The notes: a model not told the origin generated them from the letters alone. DNA of 64,000 nt from Camellia lanceoleosa (GCA_025200525.1 CM045758.1:1364001-1428000), one strand, 5' to 3'. Positions 1 through 12,035 are shown, counted from the stretch's first letter. Program-made: numbers and translations.

Positions 1-637
1 AAAACTTCCCAAACTTGTGAGGACTATTACACTATAACCATGCAAAACAAAGCTCGACTGACCCAAACAGCCCAAAACAAAGCTAAAGCAGTCTAAAACA
101 GGAGCAAAAACATGCTGGAACAAAGCTACAAAAAGCTAGAAAAACATGCTAACACGCGGAGTTAACTAGGTTAGTAAACAAGACACAAGGAAGGGAGGCT
201 AACCCCTCCAATTTTGGACTTCAAAACATGTTTTTTGCCACTGAAAATCAGTGTGTAAAGGCCCAAAAAAAGATGGTTCGAAGATAGGAAACAAAAGTGA
301 AGAAGCCTTGCAAACAAGATACAAAGAAGAGTAAGCCATCCCCTACCTTAAAATGGCTTCAAATCACAAATTTCAACCCATCTTGACAGAGTTTTTATGA
401 CTCAAAAATGGCTTTAAAATAGTGGGAAGAAATAGAGAAACAAGTGTATTAAAACAAGTTAATAGACAAGTGTTATACCTCTTGAAGCCAAGCACCACTT
501 TAGGTACAAATGCAAGCCAAAACCACCTTAGAGAGCTCAATCAAGACCTCAAAAGACCTTAGCTCAAAGGTGATCACTTTTGGTTAAGGGTTGATATGCA
601 AAAATATAGTGTAAGTAGGCAAAAGTGTAGAGAAATG

Positions 638-638
<1 letters not shown>

Positions 639-678
<40 letters not shown>
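639..678. repeat. (GA)n microsatellite
   Basis: About 19 GA dinucleotides in a row, inside the minus-strand Tat LTR and downstream of its TATA box, so it would lie in the transcribed leader. Confidence 0.95.
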
Positions 679-680
<2 letters not shown>

Positions 681-751
681 TGTAGAGAAAGAGAGACAGA
701 GAGAATTTTGAGTTTTAAATCTTCCAACCTCAGAACATGAGAGAGGGCCTC

Positions 752-761
752 CCTATATATA
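752..761 (-). promoter_or_regulatory. TATA box of the left Tat LTR
   Basis: CTATATATAG reads on the minus strand and is followed by GGGAGGCCCTCTCTC, a typical plant LTR core promoter layout. It lies about 345 bp inside the LTR 5' end. A splice-donor-like AG/GTATAA follows about 280 nt downstream at 477-478, as in the other Tat LTRs of the window. Confidence 0.5.
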
Positions 762-1104
762 GAAAACATGAATTCTATACAAGGAGATCCAGCCCTCCAC
801 ATGTAGATAGATGCAAGCATCTGTGCAAACAAGCTGGCATAGTTGGCACAAAATATCTGTAGAAAACACTGGTGGCCGGCCCAACAAACTAGAAGCTCTG
901 GCCGGCAGGCCACCAAAGATTGCAAGGGGGAGAGACCAAGACATGGTCCAAAAAGGGGACAAAATAGATGCAAGGTTTGAAAGGCTCAAACCTGTGGCAT
1001 TCCGCTAAGGACTTTGAGCGCTCGGCAAGCAATTAGACTCATCATCAAATGTACCTACAAGAACATCCAAGTCCTAAAGGGACGTCAAAAATGGGGTGTC
1101 TACA

Positions 1105-1311
1105 CCCAGCCACTTTCAACTTACTACTTGGGCAACCCTGGCTGCATGAAGTGAAAATTGTCTCGTCTACCCTCCACCGAATGCTGAAGTACTTCCATGG
1201 GAAAGGGGAGGCCATAGTCTTCGGGAATTCATCTATTCATCCTCTATCAGAGGACACTACACCTGTGCTGGAGATTGTGCATGGCGAAGAGGATGTTTTC
1301 CTTTCAGGGTT
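1105..1311 (+). pseudogene. Tat aspartic protease domain, C-terminal fragment
   Basis: Translates through TFNLLLGQPWLHEVKIVSST and continues to HGEEDVFLSGF. This matches the C-terminal half of retropepsins of Tat elements, where (F)NLLLGRPW-(I/L)H is conserved. The N-terminal catalytic DTG half is not present because the minus-strand LTR ending at 1104 cuts the frame. On the right the frame is cut by the solo LTR at 1312; sequence after 6627 continues the same protein (GFTLAEARVV). The protein would process the Gag-Pol polyprotein. Confidence 0.75.
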
Positions 1312-3706
1312 TGTGACGCCCCAAAAATTCGAACTTCAAAGAATATATTATCAATAAAATACAAGGTTTATCTAAGGTTAGGAGTCTAGAAAACGACACT
1401 AATGAGTCCTATGACCAATAACCGAGTAAGATCCCAGATCGCCGGAGGAGTCAAGTTAGCCTCAATTCTAAGTCCAGCTTTCTTAGGTAGCTCACCACCC
1501 TTTTGACAGCTCTTAAAAGGCATTGACGCAAGGTCTCATAAGCAACGCAGAGATAGGCATAGGATTACAAAGTAAATAATAATTACAGCGTCTCAAATTT
1601 TAAATTTACAAAACGAGTTTCATTACTATTACAATCCAAAAAGAATAAATAAAAGCACAATTAGACTAATGAGCGAAATGGTTCCAAACTTTCTCTAAGG
1701 AAAACTTAAGTCTTCAAATGTCTTTGACTCTTCGTTGGCTTCGTACGTTTTTTCGATACCTAGCATGAAACGCCATGAGCTTTGAATACCCAGTAAACGC
1801 GCACACACCCCATCCATTTTTTCCAATCCAATACACCATCACAATTATAACAAGCAAGTAATGGAGCATGATAATAATTCAATAATAAAGGATTACAAGG
1901 TTAGATGTTAGAAATCTAGAAATCCCCCAAAGAGACTTCGTCTGCCCAACCACAAGAATTGGAGGCGGATTATTCGATATGCCCCCTCTTTTGCTGCATT
2001 GTTACAGAACTAATCTCAGATGCCTACCAATGATTATATACCACGTAGCGCTAACCACAAGGCCTCAAAAGATACGGTAATAATAGGCATTGCCCAAACC
2101 CCTTCTTACACCAAATACCTAGGGTCCAAATACAACCACTCCATTCAAGGGTTCCGAAAACCACTTGTGCAAGATTTTAACTTCCAAATAGGGAATACAT
2201 CCCGTCAACCAATCAATATCTTAGTAATCTTGTCCAAAAATTCGCAACCCATTACCACCCATTAAGTTTCCCATTTGAGTTAGATAATTTAAGTAAGAGT
2301 TAGGACATGCTCTTGAAACAACATCTATTGCACAAGTTTGAACAACTAAATAGTACAATAGAAGGAAATAAGGTTACAACACATGAGATTCACATATGAA
2401 GATAGGCACAAGTAGCTCTAGGCATATTCAAGTAGTTAAGGGAATAAATTCGCACATGAATATAATTTTCGGATTTGCATAAGTGTGAGTACCATCGAAG
2501 GATAAAAATAAAATTCATAAACCTATGACATGTGAAATATCATATCGAGACATGATCATAAATTAATAAGCATATTCATGAATACAAGAGCATAAAATAC
2601 TAATGAAAACAAAATTTCCAGATTTAGTACTACCTAAAGATTATACTTAAAAGGGCTATTTCAGATTTTTCCAGAGCCCAACCTTCTTATGGTTCGTAGG
2701 GAATTTTATCTAGTTTTCAAAACATTTATTGGAAATGGAATAGCTTTTCCATATTTGTAGTTATTTCAAAAATACTCCAGCTTTGTCCAAATTCGTCGAC
2801 CATTATGAAAATCAGATTATCTCACAAACCGCTCACTCGTTTTCAATGAAACCAATTTTCTTTGAAAGATAACTCCTTAAGAAAGATTTTGACATAAAAT
2901 GTAAGTCTAGAATATTTTTATACATGTTTCTACAATTTTCGTAAGGTGGCTGTAAAACAAATTTTTCTGGAACAGTTCTTGAAAATAAAAAGTTGGTGAG
3001 AAAAGAGGTCAACTAGGGGAAATTTTCCACTTATCTTGTGATGAAAACATGCTAAATAATATGTATTAAACTCAGAAATTTAAGGTGAAGGTGTGCCTTT
3101 GAAAATTTTGAGAGATTGATAGGGAAAACTGTCGTCTTATACTGATTAAGAGAAATAGAAGAAGGGTAGAATCAAGGCTCAACTCCTTTCATTTTTGACA
3201 CAAGAATACCATTATAACACATCTGAAAATACCATTTTAAACTTCTAATAACATGTATTTGAAAAATGAAAATGGAATAGAGAGTTGTGTTGCGGCTTAC
3301 TTGAGGGTTGTTGGAATTGCTAGCAAACTTTTTCTTCCTCTCCTCTCTTCTACCAAGCTCACCCTCCTTCTTTTCTTCTCTCTCAGCTGAATATAGTGTG
3401 TATAAGTGTTGTTCTTGTATGTAAAATACTAGGGGAGCGGTTGTTTATATAATGAATTTGGTGTAAAAGGTCCTAAATGCCCCTTGGTTGGAATTGGATT
3501 GGATAGTTTGGATTTAGTTTAAATTCAATGGAATAGTGGAGGATTAAAGGTCTTAATTAGGTTCCTAAATATGATCTAGTTAGGGTTTGCCTCCTAATAA
3601 AACCAACCTAGTTGCTTATATACATGTATATAAAAGTTTGTACCAAGTCAAAGATTTTTCTTCCTTAAATCATGGAAAATTGTCTCATAGTACATTCATT
3701 ACACCT

Positions 3707-6074
3707 TGTCACGACCCAAACCCGGCCCTATGGGTTTAGCAAATGTGGCGATGTCAATCGAGATTACGAAGGCCTCTGAGAAACGATAATACAATTAAGC
3801 AGTCTGAGGCTGGCGGAAGCCAATACAGTAAATAACTAGTGTCCATTGAGCTGTGAAAATCTGTATGCCAAAAACATTTTTATGCATTTATACAGTTCAA
3901 ACAGTACAGTCTATACAATCATTTACAAACATTCAGTACGGGAACCTAATCCCTCGATAACAATTAAGCGATGCAAGCTGAACAAAACAGTAGAAGACAA
4001 GTGGGGGAACAAAAACACCCCAAGCCATGGCATGGCGTCTCGGAACCTCACAGTGAGGCACATTGGCTGGCTTGACAAAACTGGGGACTAACCCACGCTC
4101 CTAGCTCGATGCGAATTGGCGAGAACCTACATATATATATATAACAGTGAGCTAAAGCCCAGTGAATAACATAAAGCGTAAAGAGGTTATGAATGAATGT
4201 CCTTACATTAATGAAATCAATTCATTATACAGTATTTCAATCTTTTAGTATTCCAGTCACTCAGTATTTCAATCAAACAATCATATGTGGTACATCCATT
4301 AGCCTATAAACAGTAGGTCCAAAAGGACCGCCTTAAGACATCTGAACAAGAATGATGGCCATCAATCGATAAACAATATGGTTCCACAAGGAAACCGACA
4401 GAGCTCTACTCAGAATACCAATAACAAAGGTGCTAAGGATGCCTGTCTGATTGAAATCTGAGGACATACATTCATTCAATAAACAATATCGATTCAATAA
4501 ACAGTTGATTCAAGATTATTCAAAATATAACCATTTTGAACATATCTTTACACAATCTGTTACTCACAGAGATTGGGCTAATAGCAGCTAGAGCGCGTCC
4601 CCGAGAGCCAACCCTAAACAGTTAACAAATAGAACACACACTAAGTTTAACAGTTGGGAAGGATGATAATTAAATCCCTAGACTTCCTCGGTGTGGTTCT
4701 ATGTCTAAATCCTCATTAAGATGCCTTAAACTAGGCCTAAAAATGCCTAGGATGGGATGAGGATGCAAAAATACAGTTGGAAGGCATTTTTCAAAAGTTG
4801 CTGGAAATAGGCACCTCGCTTGAGCGAGCCTTCCTTCGCTCGAGCGAGCTTCCAAAATCAAAGGCTTCGCTCGACCGAACAATCCTTCGCTCGAGCTCGG
4901 CGATGCGATGAAACAAAAAAATCTTGGTTGCTCGTTTTTTCCCCGCGATACCACGCTCGATGCTCGCTTGAGCGAGATTGCAAAACCAAAGGGCTCGCTC
5001 GAGCGAGGAATCCTTCGCTCGAGCGAGGAAACCAAATATGGAATTTCCAGATTTGTCTCCCAAGTTCGAACCAAGCATTCATCCATCCAAAACTCAACCT
5101 CTTGGCCCCAAATTCTGGAAAATACACTTAAACTCAATGTATAACAAGTTTCAAAAGCTAATTTGCACATGCAAGGGCCAAGGGTTGGTCAATTAAAGCC
5201 ATTTTCAAATTCGTTTTCAAGAACACTTTCCAAACATGCAATGCATGGGTTTCAAACCAAATTCAAGCTTCAAATCTTGCTCCCATGAGCTCAATGGTTG
5301 GAAAACAAAGTGAAAACATGGACTTAACCATGATTATGAACATGCATGAATTCCACTCAAACTCATCAATATACACATGCATGCATGAATGGAGCTCTAA
5401 CTCAACAATTATGGACAATTTCATGTCTTAACTTCTCTAATAACCATGATATATGCAAGATGAAGCTTAAAGACAACAATAAAACAATGAATTCCTTACC
5501 TAGAGTGTTGATTTCAAGGTGTGGAAGCTAGATTATGCCAATTACACTTCAATTCTTCTCAAATTCCTAGCATGCAAGATGAATTTCTCCAATCTCCTAC
5601 TCTCTCTCTCTCTCTAATTTCGGTGGGGACTAAGGGAATGGCTGAGGAAATGGTCTTGCTCAAGTGTAATTCAAACCCTTAGTTGTGTAGGATAGTGGCC
5701 CACTTAGTGGCACTATGGTAATTAAGTCCAAGTTTACAATTAACTTATTTTTAATCTAATTTAATCATTCCTAATCAATTTTCAGATAAATATATCGTTA
5801 AATCACAAATATTCTACTGATTATAAAACACTAAACGGTTCCTAATTCGGCCGCCGATAAGGCCTTCAATTAACAGTTTAAACATATGAATCAAACAGAT
5901 AATCACATAAGTCAACAGATACAATATGCAATTCAATAGACAAACTTATTCAGTTTCAAGTTCAATTTCATTGATGCATTGAGTTCATCCAGTTCACTTA
6001 TCGGTCATTATCGATTCGGTTTAGCGTGTCGATAGATAATTCAATTGGTTTAATGATTAACGAGGGTTGTTACA
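3707..6074. mobile_element. Solo LTR, 2368 bp, nested inside the 1312-6626 LTR
   Basis: Starts TGTCACGACCC, ends GTTGTTACA, flanked by the perfect 5-bp duplication CACCT at 3702-3706 and 6075-6079. The terminal style is shared with the 39862 LTR and is reminiscent of Tekay/Del-type chromoviruses (inference). On the minus strand a splice-donor-like CTCTAG/GTAAGG near 5500 follows a GA-rich leader, which suggests that the functional orientation is minus. There is no internal coding region, only spurious frames created by CGCTCGAG repeats. Confidence 0.88.
4815..5030. repeat. CGCTCGAGCGAG palindromic repeat cluster
   Basis: Self-complementary TCGCT(C/T)GAGCGAG occurs about seven times in 220 bp with unequal spacing, some copies degenerate (TTGAGCGAG, TCGACCGA). 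It lies inside the solo LTR at 3707-6074. Open frames on both strands across it (RARA, SSE and ERG strings) are by-products of the repeat, not genes. Confidence 0.85.
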
Positions 6075-6626
6075 CACCTACAATGGTGATGGCTAGCCAT
6101 GTGATGGTGAATTGATGGACTTGTTTTATATTTTATTTTATTTATTTATTTATTTTTGTACAATTGTTGGAGTTTGTAAAATAAAATGTTTTAAAAAAAG
6201 ATTTTAGGATACAAGTGTATATATAAATATATAATGGTACTTGTTTGGGGTCAATTTGTGATTCAATAAAAATGTGAGGGCTTGGGCTCAATTAAAGTAT
6301 CTATTTCAAGTGTAAAGTTAGGAAAAATAATTTAGTTTGTATTATCTTGCTTTGAATTTAAAGGTAAATAACCGAACGAAAATTGTGAAAATCGGAAGCT
6401 AAGGTTGAGAGTAATTAATCAAAAATTTGAGAGTTAAATAATTTATATTAGAGTGTTAGAAATGATTTCTAAGCTTCCAGGGTCGATTAGGGTTTGTATG
6501 GGTTCGTCCATGATACGTTTTCAGTTCTAGGGTTTAATTTGCGAACAATCAACGAATTAAGGGCTTTATTATAATAACTCAAAATTTAGGGACCTAATAA
6601 GGTTTACAAAAGTTAGGGGTCTCACA

Positions 6627-7788
6627 GGGTTTACCTTGGCTGAGGCCCGGGTAGTGTAGAATATCTTGGCTGTTGATGAGGGCTTGTATGTCAGCGCCCA
6701 ATCCGTATACTTTATGAACAACCTCCAACACATGCCAGGAATAGGGTTGGAAAGAAGTGGCCGAAAAGGCCACATAACCTGCATGCCTTTGGTCTTGGCT
6801 ACACGCCCACCAAAGAAGACTGGATTAGAAAAGGAAAAGAAAATGCAGGAAGAGACAGAGCTAAGCAGACCGGCAAGCACTATGAACTTGTGCATAGACC
6901 AATCCAAGGAACCCTAAATGGTTATTTTGTTTGGGAGGGAGAAGACTTCCCATTTTGTGGTTTCCCTGAACCTTGGTTCAACTCTGAGAAGCAGCGGGTT
7001 CCCGACTTTGAAATTTTCTTTGACTTGCAGCTGCAAGACAGTGATACAGAGGAACAGACTGAACTAACCGCTGAAGCTGCGAAGAGCATAGAAAGTGATT
7101 CTAACAATAACGAGCTTGAAGTAGGAGCAGCACTGGCATGTCTTCTTTCGGATCCTCCGATCAACTTAGAGAGCTTGGGAGATAACCTGATCGTTTCCAT
7201 GATCGGGGACCAACCAGGTGTGAACCCTTCTAGCAGCATCTTGGATGCATCTGACGCACCATCTCTCGTTTGGCAGTTCGAGGAGGGCTACCTGTCTGGT
7301 AGTTCTAAGTTGGGTAGTGAACCTGAATCTGATTCCATAGAGTTTATGGAGTTGGAATCAGATTCCGGTTCCTCTGAGTCTGGGTCCGGTATTTCTAGGG
7401 TTGATAACCCGGATGTTGAGGTTTTGTCTAGGTCGTCCTTTTTTTTTCCTTTGAGTCAGTTGTAACCGAGAAACTAGATCAGCTTGACCTTGTGAATGAG
7501 AATGCCACTGCAGATTCTGAGTATTTCTTTGTGCCTCTTGTTTATTGGAAAGATCATGATTTTCAAAATTTTGATAAAAACGATGAGGAAGGAATTCATT
7601 TGGTTTTGAAAATTTTGATTAATCAAGAGGATGAGAGGTTTGCAAAATCCCTCGCTAATGAAATCATTGCTATTAATATGGGTACTGAGAAGGATCCACG
7701 TCTGGTCCAGATCGGGTCCACGTTGTCTTCGAAGGAGCGTGAGCACTTAGTCGCTTTATTAAAAGATTTCAAAGATGTTTTCGCGTGA
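6627..7788 (+). pseudogene. Tat Pro-RT linker with G-patch-like motif
   Basis: After the target duplication the Tat frame resumes with GFTLAEARVV, a stop, then NNLQHMPGIGLERSGRKGHI. The MPGIGLERSGRKG part resembles the G-patch-like (PG)xGLGxxLQG motif that lies between protease and RT in Tat elements. A long acidic and serine-rich linker follows (many SDSGSSESGSG-like residues, to about 7465), then an out-of-frame stretch to EHLVALLKDFKDVFA, which leads into RT. A TGA at 7786-7788 stands where Trp of the usual FAWSYxDM is expected, a G-to-A change. The linker is not known to have enzymatic activity. Confidence 0.65.
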
Positions 7789-8805
7789 TCCTACAAAGAC
7801 ATGCTTAGAATTGATCTTGAGATTGTACAGCATCGGATCCCTCTCCACCCCAAGGCCCGACCCATCAAACAAAAGCTACGGAGAATACATCCGGATTGGG
7901 CTTTAAAGATTAAAGAGGAGGTCACCAAGCAGATAAATGTAGGGTTCTTGCTAGTATCTAAGTATACAGCTTGGTTGGCCAACATCGTCCCAGTGCCGAA
8001 GAAAGATGGCATAATTCGGGTGTGTGTGGACTTTAGGGATCTGAACAGAGCCAGTCTGAAGGATGACTTTCCTCTACCACGTATCGATGAATTGGTGGAC
8101 TTTACCACGGGTCATGCATTGCTCTCTTTCATGGACAGATTTTCCAGGTATAACCAGATTTTGATGGCGCCCGCGGATAGAGAGAAAACTGCTTTTACTA
8201 CGCCGTGGGAAACCTACTGCTACAGAGTGATCCCATTTAGGCTGAAAAATGCCAGGGCTACCTATCAAAGGGATGCAACCATAATTCTGCATGATATGAT
8301 CCACAAAGAGGTCGAGGTGTACGTGGACGACATGATTGTCAAGTCCAAGGAAAGAGAGGGCCACTACACCACCTTGAAGAAATTCTTTCAACGGATCAGA
8401 GAATACAGACTAAAGTTGAATCAACAGAAGTGTACTTTTGGTGTAACAATAAGGAAAATGTTGGGTTTTTTGATCACACAAAGGGGCATCAAGGTAGATC
8501 CTTCTAAAATCAAGACCATCTTAGAAATGTCACCACCAAGGACTGAAAAAGAGGTGCAAGGTTTTCTGTGTAAAGTGCAATTCATAAGACGGTTTATTTC
8601 AAAATTAATCTTTACTTGTGAACCACTTTTTGGTCTCCTGAAGAAAGAAAAGAAGTTTCGATGGGATGATCGATGTCAATTTGCTTTTGAGCAGATCAAG
8701 CAACATCTTCAAAATCTGCCTGTGTTGTCGCCGCCGAAGCCGAGGAGGCCTTTGATTTTATATCTGTCAGTAACGGACATAACAATGGGATGCATGCTTG
8801 CTTAG
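7789..8805 (+). pseudogene. Tat reverse transcriptase domain
   Basis: A 334-residue open frame carries the RT motifs in order: PVPKKDGIIRVCVDFRDLNR, LPRIDELVD, LLSFMDRFSRYNQI (first catalytic Asp in FMD), EKTAFTTPWETYCYRVIPF, YVDDMIVKS (the catalytic Asp pair) and the GFLxxxxGIKVDPSKI connection region. This enzyme copies element RNA into DNA. FMDRFSRYNQ and PFRLKNARATYQ differ from the usual FMDGFSGYNQ and PFGLKNAGATYQ, Gly-to-Arg changes that fit decay by G-to-A transitions. The frame ends at a TAG (8803-8805) where CAG is expected. YVDDMIVKS with this context is typical of Tat elements. Confidence 0.9.
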
Positions 8806-9165
8806 GAATTTGAGGACAGGGTGGAGAAAGCCATCTATTACTTGAACAAGAAAATGCTGGATTACGAGACTCGCTACACCCCACTAGAGAAAGCTTGCTT
8901 AGCCTTGGTATGGGCTACCAGGAAGTTGAGGCATTACTTGTTAGCTCACTCCGTAATTCTGGTTTTGAGATTAGATCCCATCAAATATCTCTTTGAGAAG
9001 CCAACGCTTATGGATAGGCTAGCCCGTTGGTTACTTCTCATTTCCGAATTTGATCTGAAGTATGTTACTTGCAAATTGGTCAAAGGGAGAGCAGTTGCAA
9101 AGTTTTTGGCAGATCACCCAGTGGAAGGGGCTGAAGCGATAAAATACCTGTTCCTAGATGAAGCT
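8806..9165 (+). pseudogene. Tat RNase H domain (retroviral type)
   Basis: Follows RT after the TAG at 8803. It reads EDRVEKAIYYLNKKMLDYET, RYTPLEKACLALVWATRKLRHYL and later LARWLLLISEFDLKY, the usual pattern of the RT-linked RNase H of Ty3/gypsy elements. That domain removes the RNA strand during cDNA synthesis. It ends near AVAKFLADHPV, which is the usual junction to the second RNase H in Tat elements. Confidence 0.8.
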
Positions 9166-9616
9166 ATTCTACAAGTCGAGGAAGCGATTTGGACAATGTA
9201 CTTTGACAGAGTATCTAACCAATACGGTTATGGGATAGGTGTGTTGCTAATAGCACCTGACAATTCCCATATGCCCTTAGCCTTCAAACTCTAGTTCAAG
9301 GTATCCAACAACGAAGCAGAATACAAGGCGTGTATCATTGGTTTGGAAGCCGCCCTAGAACTAGGGGCAAAAAGGTTGGAAGTCATTGGGGACTCAAACC
9401 TAGTTATGTCTCAAGCAAAAAAGAGACTGGAAGGTCAAGGAAGAAAAAATGAAGATCTATCACCAGAATTTGGATGTTCTGATTCCTAGGTTTGAGAAGT
9501 TGACTTTTACGCATCTACTAAAAGATAACAATAGGTTGGTTGACGTCTTATCAACTCTATCTTCGATGATAGACATCCCGTTTGGAGTTCGAATGTGTCC
9601 GATCATCATTGAGTAG
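9166..9616 (+). pseudogene. Second, archaeal-type RNase H (aRNH) of Tat lineage
   Basis: Reads TMYFDRVSNQYGYGIGVLLI (normally FDGASN, so the Gly after the catalytic Asp is mutated), then after a TAG at 9292-9294 NNEAEYKACIIGLEAALELG and VIGDSNLVMSQ. These three blocks carry the D, E and D residues of RNase H. A frameshift near 9420 separates the tail (KIYHQNLDVLIPRFEKLTF). A TAG near 9614 breaks the junction to integrase. The duplicate RNase H is a family hallmark, believed acquired after the original domain degenerated. Confidence 0.8.
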
Positions 9617-10921
9617 AGATATACGCCGACTTACGAGACTATCGCTGCAATAGATGAAGTGCAAAATCAAAACCCTTGGTTCTATGATATCTGGAATTTC
9701 TTGGAAAAGGAGGTTTATCCACCAGGGGCAAATGCCAAAGATAAGAGGGTAATACGACGGATGACTGTTCAATTTATCATCTGCGGAGGTAAACTGTACA
9801 AGAGGGGTCATCTGGGAATGCACAAGTTGTATGTTGATGCAGAGAAATCAAAGTGCCTAATGGAGGCCATCCATGGAAGAGAGTGCGGAGCGCATATGAA
9901 CGGACTAATGTTAGCTCGAAAGATTCTCAGGCAAGGTTACTACTGGTCTACCATGGAGGAGGATTGTATCGGTTTTGTTTGGCGATGCCACAAATGTCAA
10001 ATTCATGCCAATCGCATGAATATCCCGCCGTCGAAGCTATGCAATATGAGTTCACCTTGGCCTTTCTCAGTTTGGAGATCGACATCATCGGTGTAGTCAT
10101 ACCAAAAGGGTCAAATGGGCATGAATACATTCTGGTGGCAATTGATTACTTCACAAAGTGGGTGGAAGCTCAGTCTTATGCAGTGTTGAAAGCAACGCAT
10201 GTGGCTAAGTTTATCCAAAATAACATTATTTGCCAATATGGAGTCCCAAACGAGATCATTTCAGATAATGGTTCCCATTTCAAGAAGGAAGTAAGTTACT
10301 TGTTGGAGAAATACAGTGTGGCTTTCCATAAGTCATTTACTTACTGGCCGCAAACCAACGGAGCTATTGAGGCCTCCAACAAGAACATCAAGCATATTCT
10401 GCAGAAGATGGTTGAAACCTACAGGGATTGGCCAGACAAATTGCCATTTGCAGTCTGGGGCTATAGAACTTCAATCGGGACGTCTACTGGGGCAAATCCT
10501 AATTCTCTTGTTTATGGGATAGAAGTTGTTCTGCCAATCAAAATAGAAGTTCCGTCGCTGCGAGTTATGGCCAAGTGTCAGATAGCAGAGGTCGACTGGC
10601 AACATAGCAGGTTCGAAGAAATGATGTTATTTGATGAGAGAAGGTTGAAAGCATTATACCATGTTCAAGGTTATCAACGCAGGATTGTCAGGGCTTTTAA
10701 TAAGAAAGTTAAGTCCCAGAATCTCAAAGAATGGGATTTGGTGTTGAAAGACAACTGAGCTCCTATCCATGACCCTAGGGGCAAGTTCAGACCCAATTGG
10801 ACTGGTCCTTACATCATCAAAACTATTTGGTCGGGTGGAGCTATTATTCTCATGGACTTGGATGGCCTAGAATTTTCCCAATGATTAACATGGACAAGTT
10901 GAAGAAATATTATCCCTGAGA
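9617..10921 (+). pseudogene. Tat integrase
   Basis: The N-terminal zinc-binding HHCC module is visible (EAIHGRECGAH ... CHKCQ, 9860-10000). A frameshift around 10060 follows. The DDE core is then LEIDIIG, ISDNGSHFKKE and NGAIEASNKNIKH, holding all three acidic residues. The C-terminal part includes PFAVWGYRTS and LVYGIEVVLPIKIE. A TGA at 10756-10758 replaces the codon before APIHDPRGKF, and a further frameshift precedes KKYYP. The enzyme would insert cDNA into the genome; this copy cannot make a full product. Confidence 0.85.
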
Positions 10922-11110
10922 GGCTCGCTAGGCCGAAAACCCGAAAAGGCGACCTAAGCAAAAGTTAGAGCACAAAAAATTGGAAATAAAGAAACATTGA
11001 GCTCGCAAGGTTGAAAACCCTAAAGGGCAACATTGGAAAAAGTTAGAGTGCAAAAGGAGAGCGTTAATACTCCAGTGAACCCGAACCAAACTACGTAAGG
11101 CCTGATTGCC
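10922..11110 (+). repeat. Two copies of a ~70-bp phrase after integrase
   Basis: GGCTCGCTAGGCCGAAAACC ... AAAAGTTAGAGCACAAAA and GAGCTCGCAAGGTTGAAAAC ... AAAAGTTAGAGTGCAAAA are diverged direct repeats directly behind the integrase C-terminus. Comparable lysine- and glycine-rich tail repeats follow integrase in other Tat elements as I remember them. The following stretch to about 12035 has open frames on both strands but nothing recognised. Confidence 0.5.
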
Positions 11111-12035
11111 ATCTTTGGGATATGAAGGCAACGTCATCCTGAAGTTCGGCTGCAAACACCTCCAACTCAACTGTCCTGTCCATGTATCTGATCAGGTCAT
11201 CTTTGTCTATTTTTTATTTGAAAGTTCGGTTGTGATCCTTACTCTGAGAAAAGAACTGGTTACAGTGTTGAACAGTGTTATTCAAACAAGGGGCAATTTG
11301 TTATCTTCGGATTCGGGGTTGCACATCTCGAGGATAGATTCCATGTGTGTTAAGTAATGATTCTTTTCAAAAATGGTTTTGAAAAGTTTTAATAAAAATT
11401 GATTTTTTGCTCAAATTTTACCTTTTACAACTTAAACCATTTTTGGACCAAAAGGAAAATTTTCAGTACTCACAACTTTAATTTCATTGATTTCAATACA
11501 AAGTTCTCCGACTCTCGATACAACTCAAAGTTGCTTTGATTACATTCATAAAACTTGAAAAGTAAAGATCAAAACAATAAACTAGAGGCATAGATGAGTT
11601 AGGTGCTCCTGCGTCCTCCGCTCGTGCTTATGGAAGCTTTTAATGCTAAAGTGGGCTCAGATTATGCCTCACCTTCGAGCCAAGTCAAGCACTTACCAGA
11701 AAAGGCATAGATGAAACTCTAGGGGCAGGCGCCAGAAGTTCACTCGTCGTCCAAGCAGTGAGGTACCTAGCCAAATATGAACCTCGGACGGGGAATGAAA
11801 CCGGGTACTCTATCCCCTCCTGGGCAAATCGATCATGTCAAGCGGCGTTTGAGCAAGAGCGGAAAGTAGAATACACAGTGTGTAAGGCCAATCAGCTCAA
11901 TGTCAGGTTGCCGAGTCATGTTGTAGCTCATTTTAGTCAGATTAAGCAGGGGCAGTGCCAAGCAATGTCAGTAGCAGACCTGTTGCACATCCAATGGCAC
12001 CACTATCCTTCATTGGTGGATCCACTAGTTATTGG
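11111..12035. other. Tat internal 3' region, no supported gene
   Basis: Open frames exist on the + strand (notably 11758-12120) but show no recognised domain. The minus strand may hold worn 3' exons of the DUF7745-like gene, with several stops. I could not place exon limits. Confidence 0.4.

Larger units (their letters stand above)
1..1104 (-). mobile_element. Tat-type LTR, left part outside window
   Basis: The LTR 5' end is at 1104: on the minus strand it reads TGTAGACACCCCATTTTTGA, nearly the same as the 3' LTR at 18224 and the solo LTR ending at 59639. It interrupts the protease domain of a + strand Tat element that resumes at 1105, so it is a later insertion of a related element or solo LTR. 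Its other end and left target-site copy lie outside the window; the right target-site copy should be CCCAG at 1105-1109. It holds a TATA box, a GA microsatellite and a GGCCGG-rich phrase near 870-905. Whether it is solo cannot be decided here. Confidence 0.8.
1312..6626. mobile_element. Solo LTR (about 2.9 kb) split by a second solo LTR
   Basis: Starts TGTGACGCCCC and ends GGTCTCACA, flanked by a perfect 5-bp target duplication GGGTT at 1307-1311 and 6627-6631. Removing it rejoins the Tat protease frame. No retrotransposon protein is found inside, so it is a solo LTR left by LTR-LTR recombination. The ends resemble the 28045 LTR (TGTCACGCCCC). Read on the minus strand it would start TGTGAGACCCC and end GGGGCGTCACA, which may be the true orientation. 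The interval 1312-3706 and 6080-6626 holds no gene I can support. Confidence 0.85.

Noticed and set aside
4670..5196. Overlapping long open frames on both strands
   Set aside because: They arise from the CGCTCGAGCGAG palindrome, which lacks stops in all frames. The translations are SSE/ERG/RARA strings with no domain.
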